Below are positions 54,822 to 63,582 of a stretch of 64,000 bases of DNA, one piece after another (the first letter of the stretch is position 1; each line of letters begins with the position of its first letter). Source of the DNA: Streptomyces sp. SCSIO 30461 (GTDB lineage Bacteria > Actinomycetota > Actinomycetes > Streptomycetales > Streptomycetaceae); contig NZ_CP146101.1 of the NCBI RefSeq assembly GCF_037023745.1, positions 558,001 to 622,000 of the forward strand. Direction: 5' to 3'. The notes beneath the pieces are model-generated. The model saw nothing but the letters and a program-made list of their open reading frames with translations, was not told the DNA's origin and searched no databases. The position numbers and the translations under genes are program-made.

Positions 54822-55538
54822 TCAGGGCGCGTGCGTCGCCAGCTCCTTGGCCGCCTCGGTCAAGTCCTTGGCGGTGTCGATGGCCCGCCAGTACGCCCCC
54901 TGCGGCAGCGGGAACCCGGCCAGCGCGCGCTCCCGCGCCAGCCGCGGGAACGTCGTGCGCTCGTGGTCACCGCGATCGGGCAGCAGGCCGGTGAACTCCG
55001 CGGAGAACACATACACACCCGCGTTGATCAGATACGGCGACGGCGGTGCCTCGATGAAGTCCAGCACGTGGCCGAACTCGTCCGTCTCCACAGCGCCCCA
55101 CGGAATACGGGGCCGGGCCAGGGAGAGTGTCGCGGTGGCGTCCCGCTCCGCGTGGAACGCGGCCATATCGCGCAGCGAAAAGCGCGTCCAGATGTCGCCG
55201 TTGGTCGCGTACCACGGCTGGTCAGGGTGCGGCAGGCTCTGGGCCGCGTACTTGAGGCCACCGCCCCGCCCCAGCGGCTCCTCCTCGACCACCGTTGTGA
55301 CCCGCAGCGGCAGCACTGCGCTGTCGAGCCACTCCTGGAGCACTTCGGCGAGATGCCCGCAGGACACCACGACGTCGGTCACGCCCTCTTCGGCCAGCCA
55401 GGAAAGCTGATGGCCGATGATCGGAATCCCGGTCCCGGGAATCTCGACCATCGGCTTGGGGCGGTCGTCGGTGTAGGGGCGCAGTCGCGAGCCCTGGCCG
55501 CCCGCCAGGACCACGGCCTGCGTCGGAAACACATGCAT
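54822..55538 (-). CDS. Sugar-nucleotide-type nucleotidyltransferase
   Basis: 238 aa. NTP-transferase fold: AVVLAGGQGSRLRPYTDDRP then KPMVEIPGTGIPIIGHQL (nucleotide-binding loop with conserved Lys), VVSCGHLAEV, EEEPLGRGGGLKYAA, NGDIWTRF and AGVYVFSAE. These enzymes make NDP-sugars from sugar phosphates for cell-surface glycans. The ATG at 55538 gives MHVFPTQAVVLAGG. No glycosyltransferase is adjacent; the next gene upstream codes an exported unknown. Confidence 0.88.
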   Translation of the reverse strand: MHVFPTQAVVLAGGQGSRLRPYTDDRPKPMVEIPGTGIPIIGHQLSWLAEEGVTDVVVSCGHLAEVLQEWLDSAVLPLRVTTVVEEEPLGRGGGLKYAAQSLPHPDQPWYATNGDIWTRFSLRDMAAFHAERDATATLSLARPRIPWGAVETDEFGHVLDFIEAPPSPYLINAGVYVFSAEFTGLLPDRGDHERTTFPRLARERALAGFPLPQGAYWRAIDTAKDLTEAAKELATHAP

Positions 55539-55614
55539 ACGGGCACGATAAGCGGTGCCAGGCGGATCACTGCGAGGGGTACCCGGCTTTCCGGGCCCGC
55601 GAACGGGGCGGCGG

Positions 55615-56037
55615 TCAGCTGCCCTGCGCCTGCTGCGAGACACCGGCGGCGAACGAGGTGTCGCACACGGGTCGGGAGTACGACTGCGCACGTGTCGGAC
55701 CGTAGTGCTCCACCGCGGCCCGGCCCAGCTCGCGGGCGATCGTCATGCAGTGCTTCGCGAGTGAAGGACGCTCTTCGACCTCACGCTGAAGCTCGGTGAG
55801 CGCCGTACCGGGGTCCTTCTCCTGGAGTTCGGCGAGCAGCCTGTCGCGCAGCACATCCTGCGGCGCACGGGACTTGGCGGGAACCGATACATTCTCCGAG
55901 GACGCGGTGATCATGCGCGACTCGGTGTGACGCCCGGCCCAGGGGACGCTGGCGACCGCGAGAGTTCCGGAGAGCACCAGGACGACGGGCAGGACGAGGG
56001 CGAGGGAACGGCCGATACGGCGGGCTGTGGTGGTCAC
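55615..56037 (-). CDS. Exported or membrane-anchored hypothetical protein
   Basis: 140 aa. RRIGRSLALVLPVVLVLSGT is a signal or anchor segment, followed by an outside region with two conserved-looking Cys (KHCMTIAREL and PVCDTSF). The helical middle (LRDRLLAELQEKD, LTELQREVEERPSL) suggests a small helical domain. No family identified. It is upstream of the nucleotidyltransferase gene on the same strand and downstream of the msiK terminator region. Confidence 0.65.
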   Translation of the reverse strand: MTTTARRIGRSLALVLPVVLVLSGTLAVASVPWAGRHTESRMITASSENVSVPAKSRAPQDVLRDRLLAELQEKDPGTALTELQREVEERPSLAKHCMTIARELGRAAVEHYGPTRAQSYSRPVCDTSFAAGVSQQAQGS

Positions 56038-56176
56038 GCAGGCGAGCGTAGCGCCCAGTAGTGATTTGGCGACATTTGGTCACCCTTGCGAGGGAACGTT
56101 CGAGTAGATATTTCGAATCGGGTGTTGACGAGCTGGGTGAACTGTCCGATCTGCCGGGGTATTTACCGGCAGACAT

Positions 56177-56210
56177 GAGTGGTCCCCTCGCTTCCGTGAG
56201 GGGACCACTC
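56177..56210. terminator. msiK terminator
   Basis: Perfect 13-bp arms GAGTGGTCCCCTC and GAGGGGACCACTC with an 8-base loop. It begins 17 bases beyond the msiK stop on the minus strand. Confidence 0.85.
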
Positions 56211-56226
56211 ACCATCACCACCGACG

Positions 56227-57366
56227 TCAGTCGCTCAGTCGCTCGCCTGTCGACGTCGAGAAGACATGTGTCTCACCTGGCTGCGGAACGACATGCAACT
56301 CGGCGCCCTTCGCCGGCACGTTCCGGCCGTTCACCCGGACCACCAGGTCCTTGAACTGGCCGCCGACCTCGGCGCTCCCGTACACGTAGCCGTCCGCGCC
56401 GAGCTCCTCGACCACGTTCACCGTCATCGCCAGGCCGGCAGGCGCGTCGGCCGCGCTCTTCGAGAGCGACTGCGCGGCAGCCCCTCCGTTCAGCTCCACC
56501 ACGTCGAAGTGCTCGGGCCGCACGCCGACCGTCACCGTGCGATCGCCCCGATCGGCGGCTGCGGCCAACGCCTCACGCGAAACGGGCACCACACTGTTGC
56601 CGAACCGCACACCGCCGTCGGTGATCGGCACCTCGACCAGGTTCATCGCCGGGGAGCCGATGAATCCGGCGACGAAGAGGTTCGCCGGCCTGTCGTACAT
56701 GTTTCGCGGCGTATCGACCTGCTGAAGGAGCCCGTCCTTCAGCACCGCCACCCGGTCGCCCATGGTCATCGCCTCGACCTGGTCATGCGTCACATACACC
56801 GTGGTGATCCCGAGCCTGCGCTGCAGCGACGCGATCTGCGTACGGGTGGACACACGCAGCTTGGCGTCCAGGTTCGACAGCGGCTCGTCCATCAGGAACA
56901 CCTGGGGTTCCCGCACGATGGCCCGCCCCATCGCCACCCGCTGCCGCTGACCGCCGGACAGCGCCTTGGGCTTGCGGTCCAGGTACTCGGTCAGGTCGAG
57001 GATCTTTGCCGCCTCCTCGACCTTCCGCCTGATGGTGTCCTTGTCCACCCCGGCGATCTTGAGCGCGAAGCCCATGTTCGCCGCGACGGTCATATGCGGA
57101 TAGAGCGCGTAGTTCTGGAACACCATGGCGATGTCCCGGTCCTTCGGCGGGAGGTGGGTGACATCCCTGTCACCGATCCGGATCGCTCCGCCGTCCACGT
57201 CCTCCAGTCCCGCGAGCATCCGCAGGGAGGTGGACTTACCGCAGCCCGACGGACCGACCAGAACGAGGAACTCCCCGTCCGCGATCTCGATGTCGAGCCC
57301 GTCGACGGCGGGCTTGGTGGAGCCCGGATAGATCCGGGATGCCTTGTCAAAGGTGACGGTGGCCAT
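56227..57366 (-). CDS. msiK: Multiple-sugar ABC transporter ATP-binding protein MsiK
   Basis: 379 aa. MalK-type ATPase shared by several sugar importers in Streptomyces (cellobiose, maltose, chitobiose). Walker A GPSGCGKST, Q-loop FQNYALYPH, signature LSGGQRQR, Walker B VFLMDEPLSNLD, H-loop VTHDQ and a C-terminal regulatory TOBE domain (VGVRPEHFDVVEL, VEELGADGYVYG). The ATG at 57366 gives MATVTFDKASR, the conserved start. No permease genes are adjacent, as expected of the shared ATPase. A type B MITE lies 63 bases upstream, probably in or beyond its promoter. Confidence 0.93.
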   Translation of the reverse strand: MATVTFDKASRIYPGSTKPAVDGLDIEIADGEFLVLVGPSGCGKSTSLRMLAGLEDVDGGAIRIGDRDVTHLPPKDRDIAMVFQNYALYPHMTVAANMGFALKIAGVDKDTIRRKVEEAAKILDLTEYLDRKPKALSGGQRQRVAMGRAIVREPQVFLMDEPLSNLDAKLRVSTRTQIASLQRRLGITTVYVTHDQVEAMTMGDRVAVLKDGLLQQVDTPRNMYDRPANLFVAGFIGSPAMNLVEVPITDGGVRFGNSVVPVSREALAAAADRGDRTVTVGVRPEHFDVVELNGGAAAQSLSKSAADAPAGLAMTVNVVEELGADGYVYGSAEVGGQFKDLVVRVNGRNVPAKGAELHVVPQPGETHVFSTSTGERLSD

Positions 57367-57428
57367 GCTGATGTGTCCCTTCACCGGCAGGAACGTGCCG
57401 GACGATCCGAGTAAAGGAAGGATGGGTC

Positions 57429-57594
57429 TAAGGGCTGTCCCGTAATCCCCGGCGGGCGCGCGACGACAGCTACGGCACCCCGCTGCGTTGTCGAATCGCC
57501 CGAATACACCCAGTATGCGGGCGACCCTCCGCCTTGCGTTGCACCGCACCTGACGCCGCGCTCTGATCCACCGCGGATTACGGGACAGCCCTTA
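57429..57594. mobile_element. 166-bp MITE, type B copy 2, upstream of msiK
   Basis: Same 20-bp terminal inverted repeats as the copy at 38687 and TA at both ends. The interior holds the conserved hairpin with arms TCGCCC/GGGCGA and ATAC/GTAT around ACCCA, then CCTCCGCCTTGCGTTGC and GACGCCGCGC. Lacks the extra repeats of copy 1, so it looks like the basic form. Non-coding. Confidence 0.9.
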
Positions 57595-57712
57595 GTCCAC
57601 CAGGGTGAACGTCCTGGTGACGGTACCCGGCGGCGGCCCGCTTTGTCAGTAGCTGCCGGGCCGGGGAATTCTCGACGGGGGCCGCTCAAGTGCGGTTACA
57701 CTCATCCGCAAC

Positions 57713-57786
57713 GCCTCCTTAGCTCAGCTGGCCAGAGCACCGCTCTTGTAAAGCGGGGGTCGTCGGTTCGAACCCGACAGGGGGCT
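57713..57786 (+). tRNA. tRNA-Thr (anticodon TGT)
   Basis: A 74-nt cloverleaf: acceptor GCCTCCT against AGGGGGC, D stem GCTC/GAGC, anticodon stem CCGCT/AGCGG with loop CTTGTAA (anticodon TGT, Thr), variable GGGTC, T stem GTCGG/CCGAC with TTCGAAC. No CCA is encoded. A terminator-like hairpin follows. Confidence 0.95.
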
Positions 57787-57790
57787 CAAG

Positions 57791-57838
57791 GCGAAGGGCC
57801 AGCTCACAGGATCGAATCCCGTGTGCCGGCCCTTTCGC
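57791..57838 (+). terminator. Hairpin after tRNA-Thr
   Basis: GCGAAGGGCC and GGCCCTTTCGC pair with one bulge; the inner part CACAGGAT/ATCCCGTG also pairs. The inner GGATCGAATCCC has the look of a tRNA T-arm, but the rest of a tRNA is absent. Confidence 0.65.
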
Positions 57839-57842
57839 ATGA

Positions 57843-58004
57843 TCACGGCCGTGCCGCCTGCGTGCCGGAAGGCGGCGGAGCGACGCCCTTCCGGCCGCGG
57901 TGTTCCCGCTGCTTGGCGAAACCCAGCCGCTGGTACCAGGCGACCGCAGCCGCAGCGCCCTCGACGCGAAGACCGGGAACGGCCTCCTCGTCCATGCGGC
58001 CCAT
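57843..58004 (-). pseudogene. Truncated VOC (glyoxalase-like) domain gene
   Basis: 53 codons from ATG 58004. The piece PGLRVEGAAAAVAWYQRLGF with AKQREHR matches the first beta-alpha-beta of VOC family proteins, but the remaining two-thirds of the domain are missing and the tail is unrelated. It probably was cut by a rearrangement near the tRNA gene. Confidence 0.6.
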
Positions 58005-58322
58005 CGTCGCAGACCGCCACCCGAGAGGGCGCGGCCCGATCACTTCGGTCCGGCGATTGCCCACGCGACCGCGCGGAAGGGGCCGGGCTTGGGGGTCGCG
58101 GATCCAGCTCGTCTGTCTCGTGGCGGCCATCGATTCTTCTTCTTGCGTTCCGCCGGACGAGTGGCGGTGATTTTTTCGAAACCGCACTTCGTTCTGCGGA
58201 AATGGTTCGAACGCGTGCAAGGAAAAGGAAAGTTCTCCCATCCGGAATCGCTTCGGTTTCGAATCACGACTGCGAGCTCGGTTCTGGGCTTGAGAAGGCG
58301 AATCAGAGAAGGGGTAAGTCCT

Positions 58323-58625
58323 GTGCGTAATCTTCTCCATGTTGTGGTGGTCGCTGCGGTGGTCACTCCCGTGGTGCTTCTCGCGGGAGGCGCGGCCAGC
58401 GCCGACTCCTACGATCAGCGCATGACGAGTGTCGGCCCTGCGGGTGCCTCCACCAGGTATGTGTCCACCGGGACCACCTTCGGTGGGGCGTACTACGCCG
58501 CGGGTGATGTCATGGCTGGGTCCGACGGCGCCGCGAGCTCTCACACGCGGAGCATCGCGGGTGGTGCCTGGGGTGCTTCCGGCGTGCACGGTGGGCTGCT
58601 CGGACTGGGCCGGCTGCTGGGCTGA
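58323..58625 (+). CDS. Small secreted protein, unknown
   Basis: 100 aa from GTG preceded by GAAGGGGTAAG. A signal peptide (HVVVVAAVVTPVVLLAGGAASA) is followed by a Gly/Ser/Thr/Tyr-rich mature part (YVSTGTTFGGAYYAAGDVMAG) ending GGLLGLGRLLG. No Cys and no known motif. The upstream 200 bases are distinctly AT-richer than the genome, which suggests acquired DNA or a long promoter region. Followed by a hairpin at 58649. Not a chaplin or rodlin by sequence. Confidence 0.68.
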   Translation: MRNLLHVVVVAAVVTPVVLLAGGAASADSYDQRMTSVGPAGASTRYVSTGTTFGGAYYAAGDVMAGSDGAASSHTRSIAGGAWGASGVHGGLLGLGRLLG

Positions 58626-58648
58626 CGCCCTCGGGCTGGACCGCCTCG

Positions 58649-58682
58649 CCTGCACCGCAGACCGGACTGCCTGCGGTGCAGG
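58649..58682 (+). terminator. Hairpin after the small secreted protein gene
   Basis: CCTGCACCGCAG and CTGCGGTGCAGG are perfect arms with a 10-base loop. It lies 24 bases after the stop. The remaining bases to 59022 hold no supported gene. Confidence 0.8.
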
Positions 58683-59022
58683 GCTGCCCCCAACGGGCGA
58701 CTTGTCCGGTGTGCCGTTCCCGCGACACGTCCTGAATTCCCTGCTGCGGGAATGTGATTTCCGGTCGGTCCTGCAGGGGAGAACGGGCTTCGCTGGTCCC
58801 TCGAAGGCGGGACGGAATCGGATTTCCGGATCCCCTCGTGGGTGCCCCGCACAGCCTCGACTGGTGCGACTTCGATTGGGGCAGGATGAAGTCCTTTGTT
58901 AGTCGTGCGGATGCCTCGGTCCGTAATCCCTGCCACTTCACCGAGATTCGCGGTGAATTCTCATGTACCGGTCGCCTTGATTCTGTTGTGGTGACCACCC
59001 CAACCCCACTGAAAGGTACGTT

Positions 59023-59889
59023 ATGCGTACGCGCACGTCCCTTGTCCTGTCCGTGGTTCTGGCTGCTTCATGCGTCGCTCCGGCGGCTCTGGCACACCCT
59101 GTCGTCCCGTCTGTCTTCGGTGACTCCGGCTGGCGCGGAACGACAGCGGTCGGGTTGACGACCGATCAGCGCTTGGTGCAGTTCGACGTGGACAGGCCCT
59201 CACGGGCCCGTTCCCTGGGTTCGGTCACAGGCCTGTCCGGGGACACGGAGCTCGTCGGTATCGACTACCGGGTCCAGGACTGCCGGCTCTACGGCGTCGG
59301 CGACCAAGGCGGCATCTACACCCTGAACACGCGGACCGCCGTGGCCGCGAAGGTCTCCCAGCTCACTGTCGCTCTCTCCGGCACGTCGTTCGGAGTCGAC
59401 TTCAACCCGGCGGCCAACCGACTGCGGATCATCTCCGACACCGGGCAGAACCTCCGGCACAACATCGACGACCCTGCCGCGCCGTTGACCACGATCGTGG
59501 ACGGCACGCTGACCAACCCGACGATGCCGCCTTCGACCGCCTTGGGTGCGACCGCCGCGGCCTACACCAACAACGATCTGAACGGGGCCACGGCCACGAC
59601 CCTGTTCGACATCGACACGCTGGCCGACCGTGTGTCCCTGCAGTCCCCTGCCAACGCGGGCACCCTGGCGCCCACGGGAAACCTCGGCGTCGACGCCGGG
59701 CCTGACGCGGGATTCGACATCCACTTCGACGCCAAGAGCGGAACCAACCGTGGTTTCGCCACCCTTGAAACCAATGGCGTGTTCCGCCTGTACGGGGTGG
59801 ATCTCCTCACCGGGAAGGCCACCAGCAAGGGCGCCTTCCCGACGAACCACCAGGTCGAGGAGCTGGCGCTGCCCATCAACAAGCGATAG
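59023..59889 (+). CDS. Secreted DUF4394 protein
   Basis: 288 aa. Signal peptide (TSLVLSVVLAASCVAPAALA) then a DUF4394 repeat fold: GLTTDQRLVQFDVDRPSRAR, LVGIDYRVQDCRLYGVGDQG, FGVDFNPAANRLRIISDTGQ, TALGATAAAYTNND and GFATLETNGVFRLYGVDL. The pattern of repeated beta strands suggests a propeller. DUF4394 genes are often near sigK-like loci in actinomycetes, as here. GAAAGGTACGTT precedes the ATG. Role unknown. Confidence 0.85.
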   Translation: MRTRTSLVLSVVLAASCVAPAALAHPVVPSVFGDSGWRGTTAVGLTTDQRLVQFDVDRPSRARSLGSVTGLSGDTELVGIDYRVQDCRLYGVGDQGGIYTLNTRTAVAAKVSQLTVALSGTSFGVDFNPAANRLRIISDTGQNLRHNIDDPAAPLTTIVDGTLTNPTMPPSTALGATAAAYTNNDLNGATATTLFDIDTLADRVSLQSPANAGTLAPTGNLGVDAGPDAGFDIHFDAKSGTNRGFATLETNGVFRLYGVDLLTGKATSKGAFPTNHQVEELALPINKR

Positions 59890-60030
59890 CACCTCCGTTC
59901 GGCGGCAGGCGTCCTGACGGGATGTGCTCGATCGGCCGCGTTCGCGAGCGCAGGAGCACGGCAGCCCTTACCGAAGGAGCAATGGCCGTCTCAGGTTTGA
60001 GGTCGCGCTTGTCTCCCGCAGGCCGCTGCG

Positions 60031-60070
60031 CTGTTCACCTGGCACGGTTACTGTCGTGCCAGGTGAACAG
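60031..60070. terminator. Terminator between DUF4394 and fasciclin genes
   Basis: CTGTTCACCTGGCACG and CGTGCCAGGTGAACAG are perfect 16-bp arms with an 8-base loop. It lies between convergent genes. The GTTCACC in it is part of the stem and probably not a PHO box. Confidence 0.88.
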
Positions 60071-60099
60071 TCGGGGGCGCTTCAGGACCGGCTGGCTGT

Positions 60100-60750
60100 T
60101 CAGGACTTCGGCATGAGCACGGTGTCGACGATGTAGACCGTGGCGTTGGCGGTGGGCACATTGCCGCAGACGACCCTGGAGTTGTCGTTGACGGTGTAGT
60201 CCTCGCCGGATCCCTTGGTGGAGAGGGTCGACTTCTGCAGGGTCTCGAAGCTGCCGTTCCCGAGCTGCTGTGGCGTGAGCTTCTGGCCGACCACGTGGTA
60301 GGTGAGGATGTCGGTCAGCGTCTCCTTGTCCGCGAGGACCTTGTCCAGGTCGGCCTTCGGGATCTTGGCGAAGGCGTCGTTGGTCGGTGCGAACACGGTG
60401 ATGTTCTGCGCGTTGTTGAGGGTGTCGACCAGTCCGGCCTTCTTCACGGCGGCCACCAGCGTGGACAGGGCAGGGTTGTTGGAGGCGGCGGTGGCCACCG
60501 GGTCCTGGGCCATGCCGTCGAAGGATCCGGCTCCGTCCTTGGGGACCGAAGCACAGGCGGGTCCGAACGGGCCGTCGCCGCCTGGGGCGGCATCGTCCAT
60601 GGCCGGGGTGTTCTCCTCGGCCGGTGCCGCGGCCCCCTTGTCCGCGGCGGACTTCGCGGAGTCGTCACCTCCACACGCGGTCAGAGCGAGCGGCAGAACG
60701 GCGACCGCGGCGACGGCGACGGCGGCGCGACGGAAGCGGAAGGCAGTCAT
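60100..60750 (-). CDS. Fasciclin-domain lipoprotein (MPT70/MPT83-like)
   Basis: 216 aa. Signal peptide with lipobox LTAC (VLPLALTACGGDD), an Ala/Glu/Asp-rich linker, then one FAS1 domain: PVATAASNNPALSTLVAAVK, NITVFAPTNDAFAKIP (H1 motif), LTDILTYHVVGQKL (YH motif) and TVYIVDTVLMP at the end. Mycobacterial relatives MPT70 and MPT83 are secreted and controlled by SigK. The nearby sigK-rskA genes and the conserved gene neighbourhood support the same regulatory link. Adhesion function is inferred. Confidence 0.88.
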   Translation of the reverse strand: MTAFRFRRAAVAVAAVAVLPLALTACGGDDSAKSAADKGAAAPAEENTPAMDDAAPGGDGPFGPACASVPKDGAGSFDGMAQDPVATAASNNPALSTLVAAVKKAGLVDTLNNAQNITVFAPTNDAFAKIPKADLDKVLADKETLTDILTYHVVGQKLTPQQLGNGSFETLQKSTLSTKGSGEDYTVNDNSRVVCGNVPTANATVYIVDTVLMPKS

Positions 60751-61051
60751 CAGAACACTCCTGAGTAATTGATCGATTGCATCGAGTGGCGACTTGGGTG
60801 CGCCGGACGGCCTTGGCATCGGATGAGGGCTGTCCGGTGGCGCTTGGCCCCGGGGGGCTCGTCGAGATCAGGGCTCGGAAGTGACCCCGGGGTTGGTGGT
60901 GCCCTCGTGCCGGTGGTGGGCGAGGACTGTCCGATTGATCGTCACACTGGGGATTCGGTGTGCGGCGCCAGGCGGATTGGTGGAGCGCGTGGGACGGCGA
61001 GGTATCACCCGCAAGTGCCGCACTGCGAACGGAGGTTCGTGCCGATCTCCG

Positions 61052-62626
61052 TCAGGTGACCGTCACGACCACGCTGTGCCAGCCGCTGGCTCCGTCGGGG
61101 ATGGTGCGAGCTCGCTGCTCTGTCTGGGTCTCGCCTGTGCGGTCGGTGGCGCGGACGGTGAGGGTGTGGGTGCCGGTGGTTGCCTGCCAGGGCAGGGACC
61201 ACTGGCGCCAGGTGTCGGTGGTGTGTTCGGTCGCGAGGTCGGCGTGTTGCCAGGGGCCGTCGTCGACCCGTACCTCGACGCGGTCGATGCCCCGGTGCTG
61301 GGCCCAGGCGACCCCGGCGATCATCACCGTGCCGGGGGCCGGGCGGGCGAAGGGTTTGGGGGTGTCGATGCGGGACTGGGTCTTGACGGGGGCCTCGCGG
61401 GCCCACTTCCGCTTGACCCAGTAGGAGTCGAACGTGTCGAAGGTGGCGAGTTCGATGTCCTCGATCCACTTGCAGGCGGAGACGTATCCGTACAGACCGG
61501 GGACGACCATCCGCACGGGGAAGCCGTGGTCGAAGGGCAGCGGCTCGCCGTTCATTCCGATGGCGAGCATGGCGTCCCGGCCGTCCATCACGTCCTCGAC
61601 CGGGGTGCCGAGGGTCATCCCGTCGGCGGACCGGGCCACCAGCTGATCGGCCGGGCCCCCTCGCGATGGTGGTTGAACTCCCGCTTGCCGGAGCAGGTCC
61701 GCCAGGCGTACGCCGATCCAGCGTGCGGTGCCGACGTAACGGCCGCCGACCTCGTTGGACACGCAGGTCAGGGTGATGTCCCGCTCGATCAGGTCCCCTT
61801 CCAGCAGGTCCTGGAAGGTGAGGCTGAGAGGGTTGGTGACGCCCTTGCCGTGGATCCTGAGGCGCCAGGCACTGGCATCGACCTTCGGCACGACGAGTGC
61901 GGTGTCGACCCGGTAGAAGTCCTTGTTCGGGGTGGTGAAGGGAGGCATCCCGGGAATGCGCAGCTCGGCACGAGAGCTGATGGCGGGGGCGGGTGACCCG
62001 GGGGCAGGCAGGGTGACGGACGCGCGGGACGCGGCAACGTCCCCACTTCGGGTCTGGGCCAGTCCCCGGCCCAGTGCTCCGGCTCCGGCGGAGGCGACGG
62101 CTGCCGCGGTGGCGGCGATCAGGAAGCCGCGGCGGTCCCAGCCGTCCGGCTCGCTCGGCGTCACCGCTTCGCCGGGGCCGGTGAGACTGCCCACCACGGT
62201 GTAGAGCACCGCGGAACCGGCGAGTGCCCCGAGGGTCGATGGCAGGGCGTCGACCCACGACACCGAATCCGGGCGCCCGAGCGCGGCAGCCGCTCCGAGC
62301 ACACCGAAGGCCAGGACCCCGAGAGCGCCAACGCGACGATGACGCAGGGCAAGCAGCCCAAGAGCCACGGCGAACAGCGCCAGCATCGTGAGAATGCCCG
62401 CCTGCAGCACCGATTTGTCATCGGTGCCGAAGTTGCGGATCGCCCAGTCCTTCACCTGCGCCGGGGTGATGTCGATGGACGCGCCGCCGACCGCGACCAC
62501 GGGACTGGACTCCGGTCGCACGAACGCTGCCACGAGTTCCGCGACAGCCAGCGCGGAGAAGGCGGCCAGCACACCGCCGGCGCCCGCCAGAGCTCCACGG
62601 ATGAGAGTTGCTCGGTTGATGCTCAC
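61052..62626 (-). CDS. Membrane-bound molybdopterin oxidoreductase (sulfite oxidase family)
   Basis: 524 aa from GTG at 62626. N-terminal part with four or five membrane segments (LIRGALAGAGGVLAAFSALA, VLQAGILTMLALFAVALGLL, GVLAFGVLGAAAALG, RRGFLIAATAAAVASAGAGA), then a sulfite-oxidase fold: molybdopterin-binding CVSNEVGGRYVGTARWIGV with the Cys ligand, FPVRMVVPGLYGYVSACKWI, and a C-terminal Mo-co dimerisation domain (VMIAGVAWAQHRGIDRVEV). It probably oxidises a substrate outside the membrane. It lies divergent from sigK, and the family is part of the SigK locus in mycobacteria. Confidence 0.9.
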   Translation of the reverse strand: MSINRATLIRGALAGAGGVLAAFSALAVAELVAAFVRPESSPVVAVGGASIDITPAQVKDWAIRNFGTDDKSVLQAGILTMLALFAVALGLLALRHRRVGALGVLAFGVLGAAAALGRPDSVSWVDALPSTLGALAGSAVLYTVVGSLTGPGEAVTPSEPDGWDRRGFLIAATAAAVASAGAGALGRGLAQTRSGDVAASRASVTLPAPGSPAPAISSRAELRIPGMPPFTTPNKDFYRVDTALVVPKVDASAWRLRIHGKGVTNPLSLTFQDLLEGDLIERDITLTCVSNEVGGRYVGTARWIGVRLADLLRQAGVQPPSRGGPADQLVARSADGMTLGTPVEDVMDGRDAMLAIGMNGEPLPFDHGFPVRMVVPGLYGYVSACKWIEDIELATFDTFDSYWVKRKWAREAPVKTQSRIDTPKPFARPAPGTVMIAGVAWAQHRGIDRVEVRVDDGPWQHADLATEHTTDTWRQWSLPWQATTGTHTLTVRATDRTGETQTEQRARTIPDGASGWHSVVVTVT

Positions 62627-62813
62627 ACCCGTCCTTCGCGGCGTCGGATCCACCGGCTTGCCCCCCGCCGATGAACACAACCGTCCGGTGGGCATGCCGA
62701 TCGTGGCCTCTGCGGGCGCATCGGCGGATGCGGGCCACCAGGTCCGCCGACCGCGCGCGGTTTTGGTGTCCGCACCACGCCGGACACGGTCGAGCGCCCG
62801 ATAACCGAGTCAC

Positions 62814-62841
62814 CCATCCGTTGGCTCGAGCGCGGCGAAGT
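62814..62841 (+). promoter_or_regulatory. Candidate SigK-type promoter of sigK
   Basis: CCATCC (62814-62819) is followed after 16 bases by CGAAGT (62836-62841). The mycobacterial SigK consensus is CCATCC with a CGAATA-like -10 and similar spacing. Its location about 90 bases before sigK suits autoregulation. Match is by eye; the -10 differs at the end. Confidence 0.55.
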
Positions 62842-62928
62842 AGTGGTGTAGGGGGCGTTACAGCGCCTAGCGCATGATGCGTACATTATCTGATTTGTCT
62901 TCATTGATCACCGAGGGACTGTCATGCC

Positions 62929-63582
62929 ATGGAAGCATCGCGCTCAGCAACAGGGTCGCCTGTGCGAGGCGGCCCACCAGCGATGAGAGGCATCCCGTTG
63001 AGCGAACCCGCTTCCTCTGGACCGCCGGACCCGGAGGAGCTCCGGCTGGACGAGGTCATGCGACAAGTCGCGTGCGGCGACAAGGAAGCGTTCGCCGCTC
63101 TTTACGACGCCGTCGCCGACACCGTGTTCGGCATCGTCCTCAAGGTCGTGCGCGATCGGGCCCAGTCCGAAGAGGTCACGCAAGAGGTCATGATCGACTT
63201 GTGGCGGCGCGCCCCGCGCTACGATCCGAGCAAGGGCAGCGTCCATGCCTGGGCCACCATGATCGCTCACCGCCGGGCCGTGGACCGGGTCCGCTCGGCC
63301 GAAGCGACCGCCACCCGCGACCACGACCACGCCGTACGCGAAGTGCAGCGGCCTTACGACGACGTCGCCGAGCGGGTCGAGACCCGGCTGCAGAGCCAGC
63401 AGGTACGCCGCTGCATGAAGACACTCACCGAGATCCAGCGGCAAGCGGTCACGCTCGCCTACTACCAGGGGCTGACCTACCGCGAAGTCGCGGAAACCCT
63501 CTGCACACCGCTTCCGACCATCAAGACACGCATGCGCGACGGGCTCATCCGGCTGCGCGACTGCATGGGGGTGACCGCATGA
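62929..63582 (+). CDS. sigK: ECF RNA polymerase sigma factor SigK
   Basis: 217 aa. Sigma region 2 (EAFAALYDAVADTVFGIVLK, EEVTQEVMIDLWRRAPRYD, AWATMIAHRRAVDRVRS) and region 4 (LTEIQRQAVTLAYYQGLTYR, EVAETLCTPLPTIKTRMRDG). Order and partner match the SigK group. It directs transcription of secreted antigens and redox genes when its anti-sigma factor is inactivated. The ATG at 62929 is used; another in-frame ATG at 62983 is possible. Its stop overlaps rskA by four bases, and a SigK-like promoter lies upstream. Confidence 0.88.
   Translation: MEASRSATGSPVRGGPPAMRGIPLSEPASSGPPDPEELRLDEVMRQVACGDKEAFAALYDAVADTVFGIVLKVVRDRAQSEEVTQEVMIDLWRRAPRYDPSKGSVHAWATMIAHRRAVDRVRSAEATATRDHDHAVREVQRPYDDVAERVETRLQSQQVRRCMKTLTEIQRQAVTLAYYQGLTYREVAETLCTPLPTIKTRMRDGLIRLRDCMGVTA

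Noticed and set aside
57788..57838. Second tRNA after tRNA-Thr
   Set aside because: Only a T-arm-like GGATCGAATCCC is present; no acceptor, D or anticodon arms can be drawn. A terminator hairpin explains it better.
60031..60070. PHO box containing GTTCACC
   Set aside because: The motif occurs once per arm of a perfect hairpin between convergent genes and has no 11-base direct repeat.
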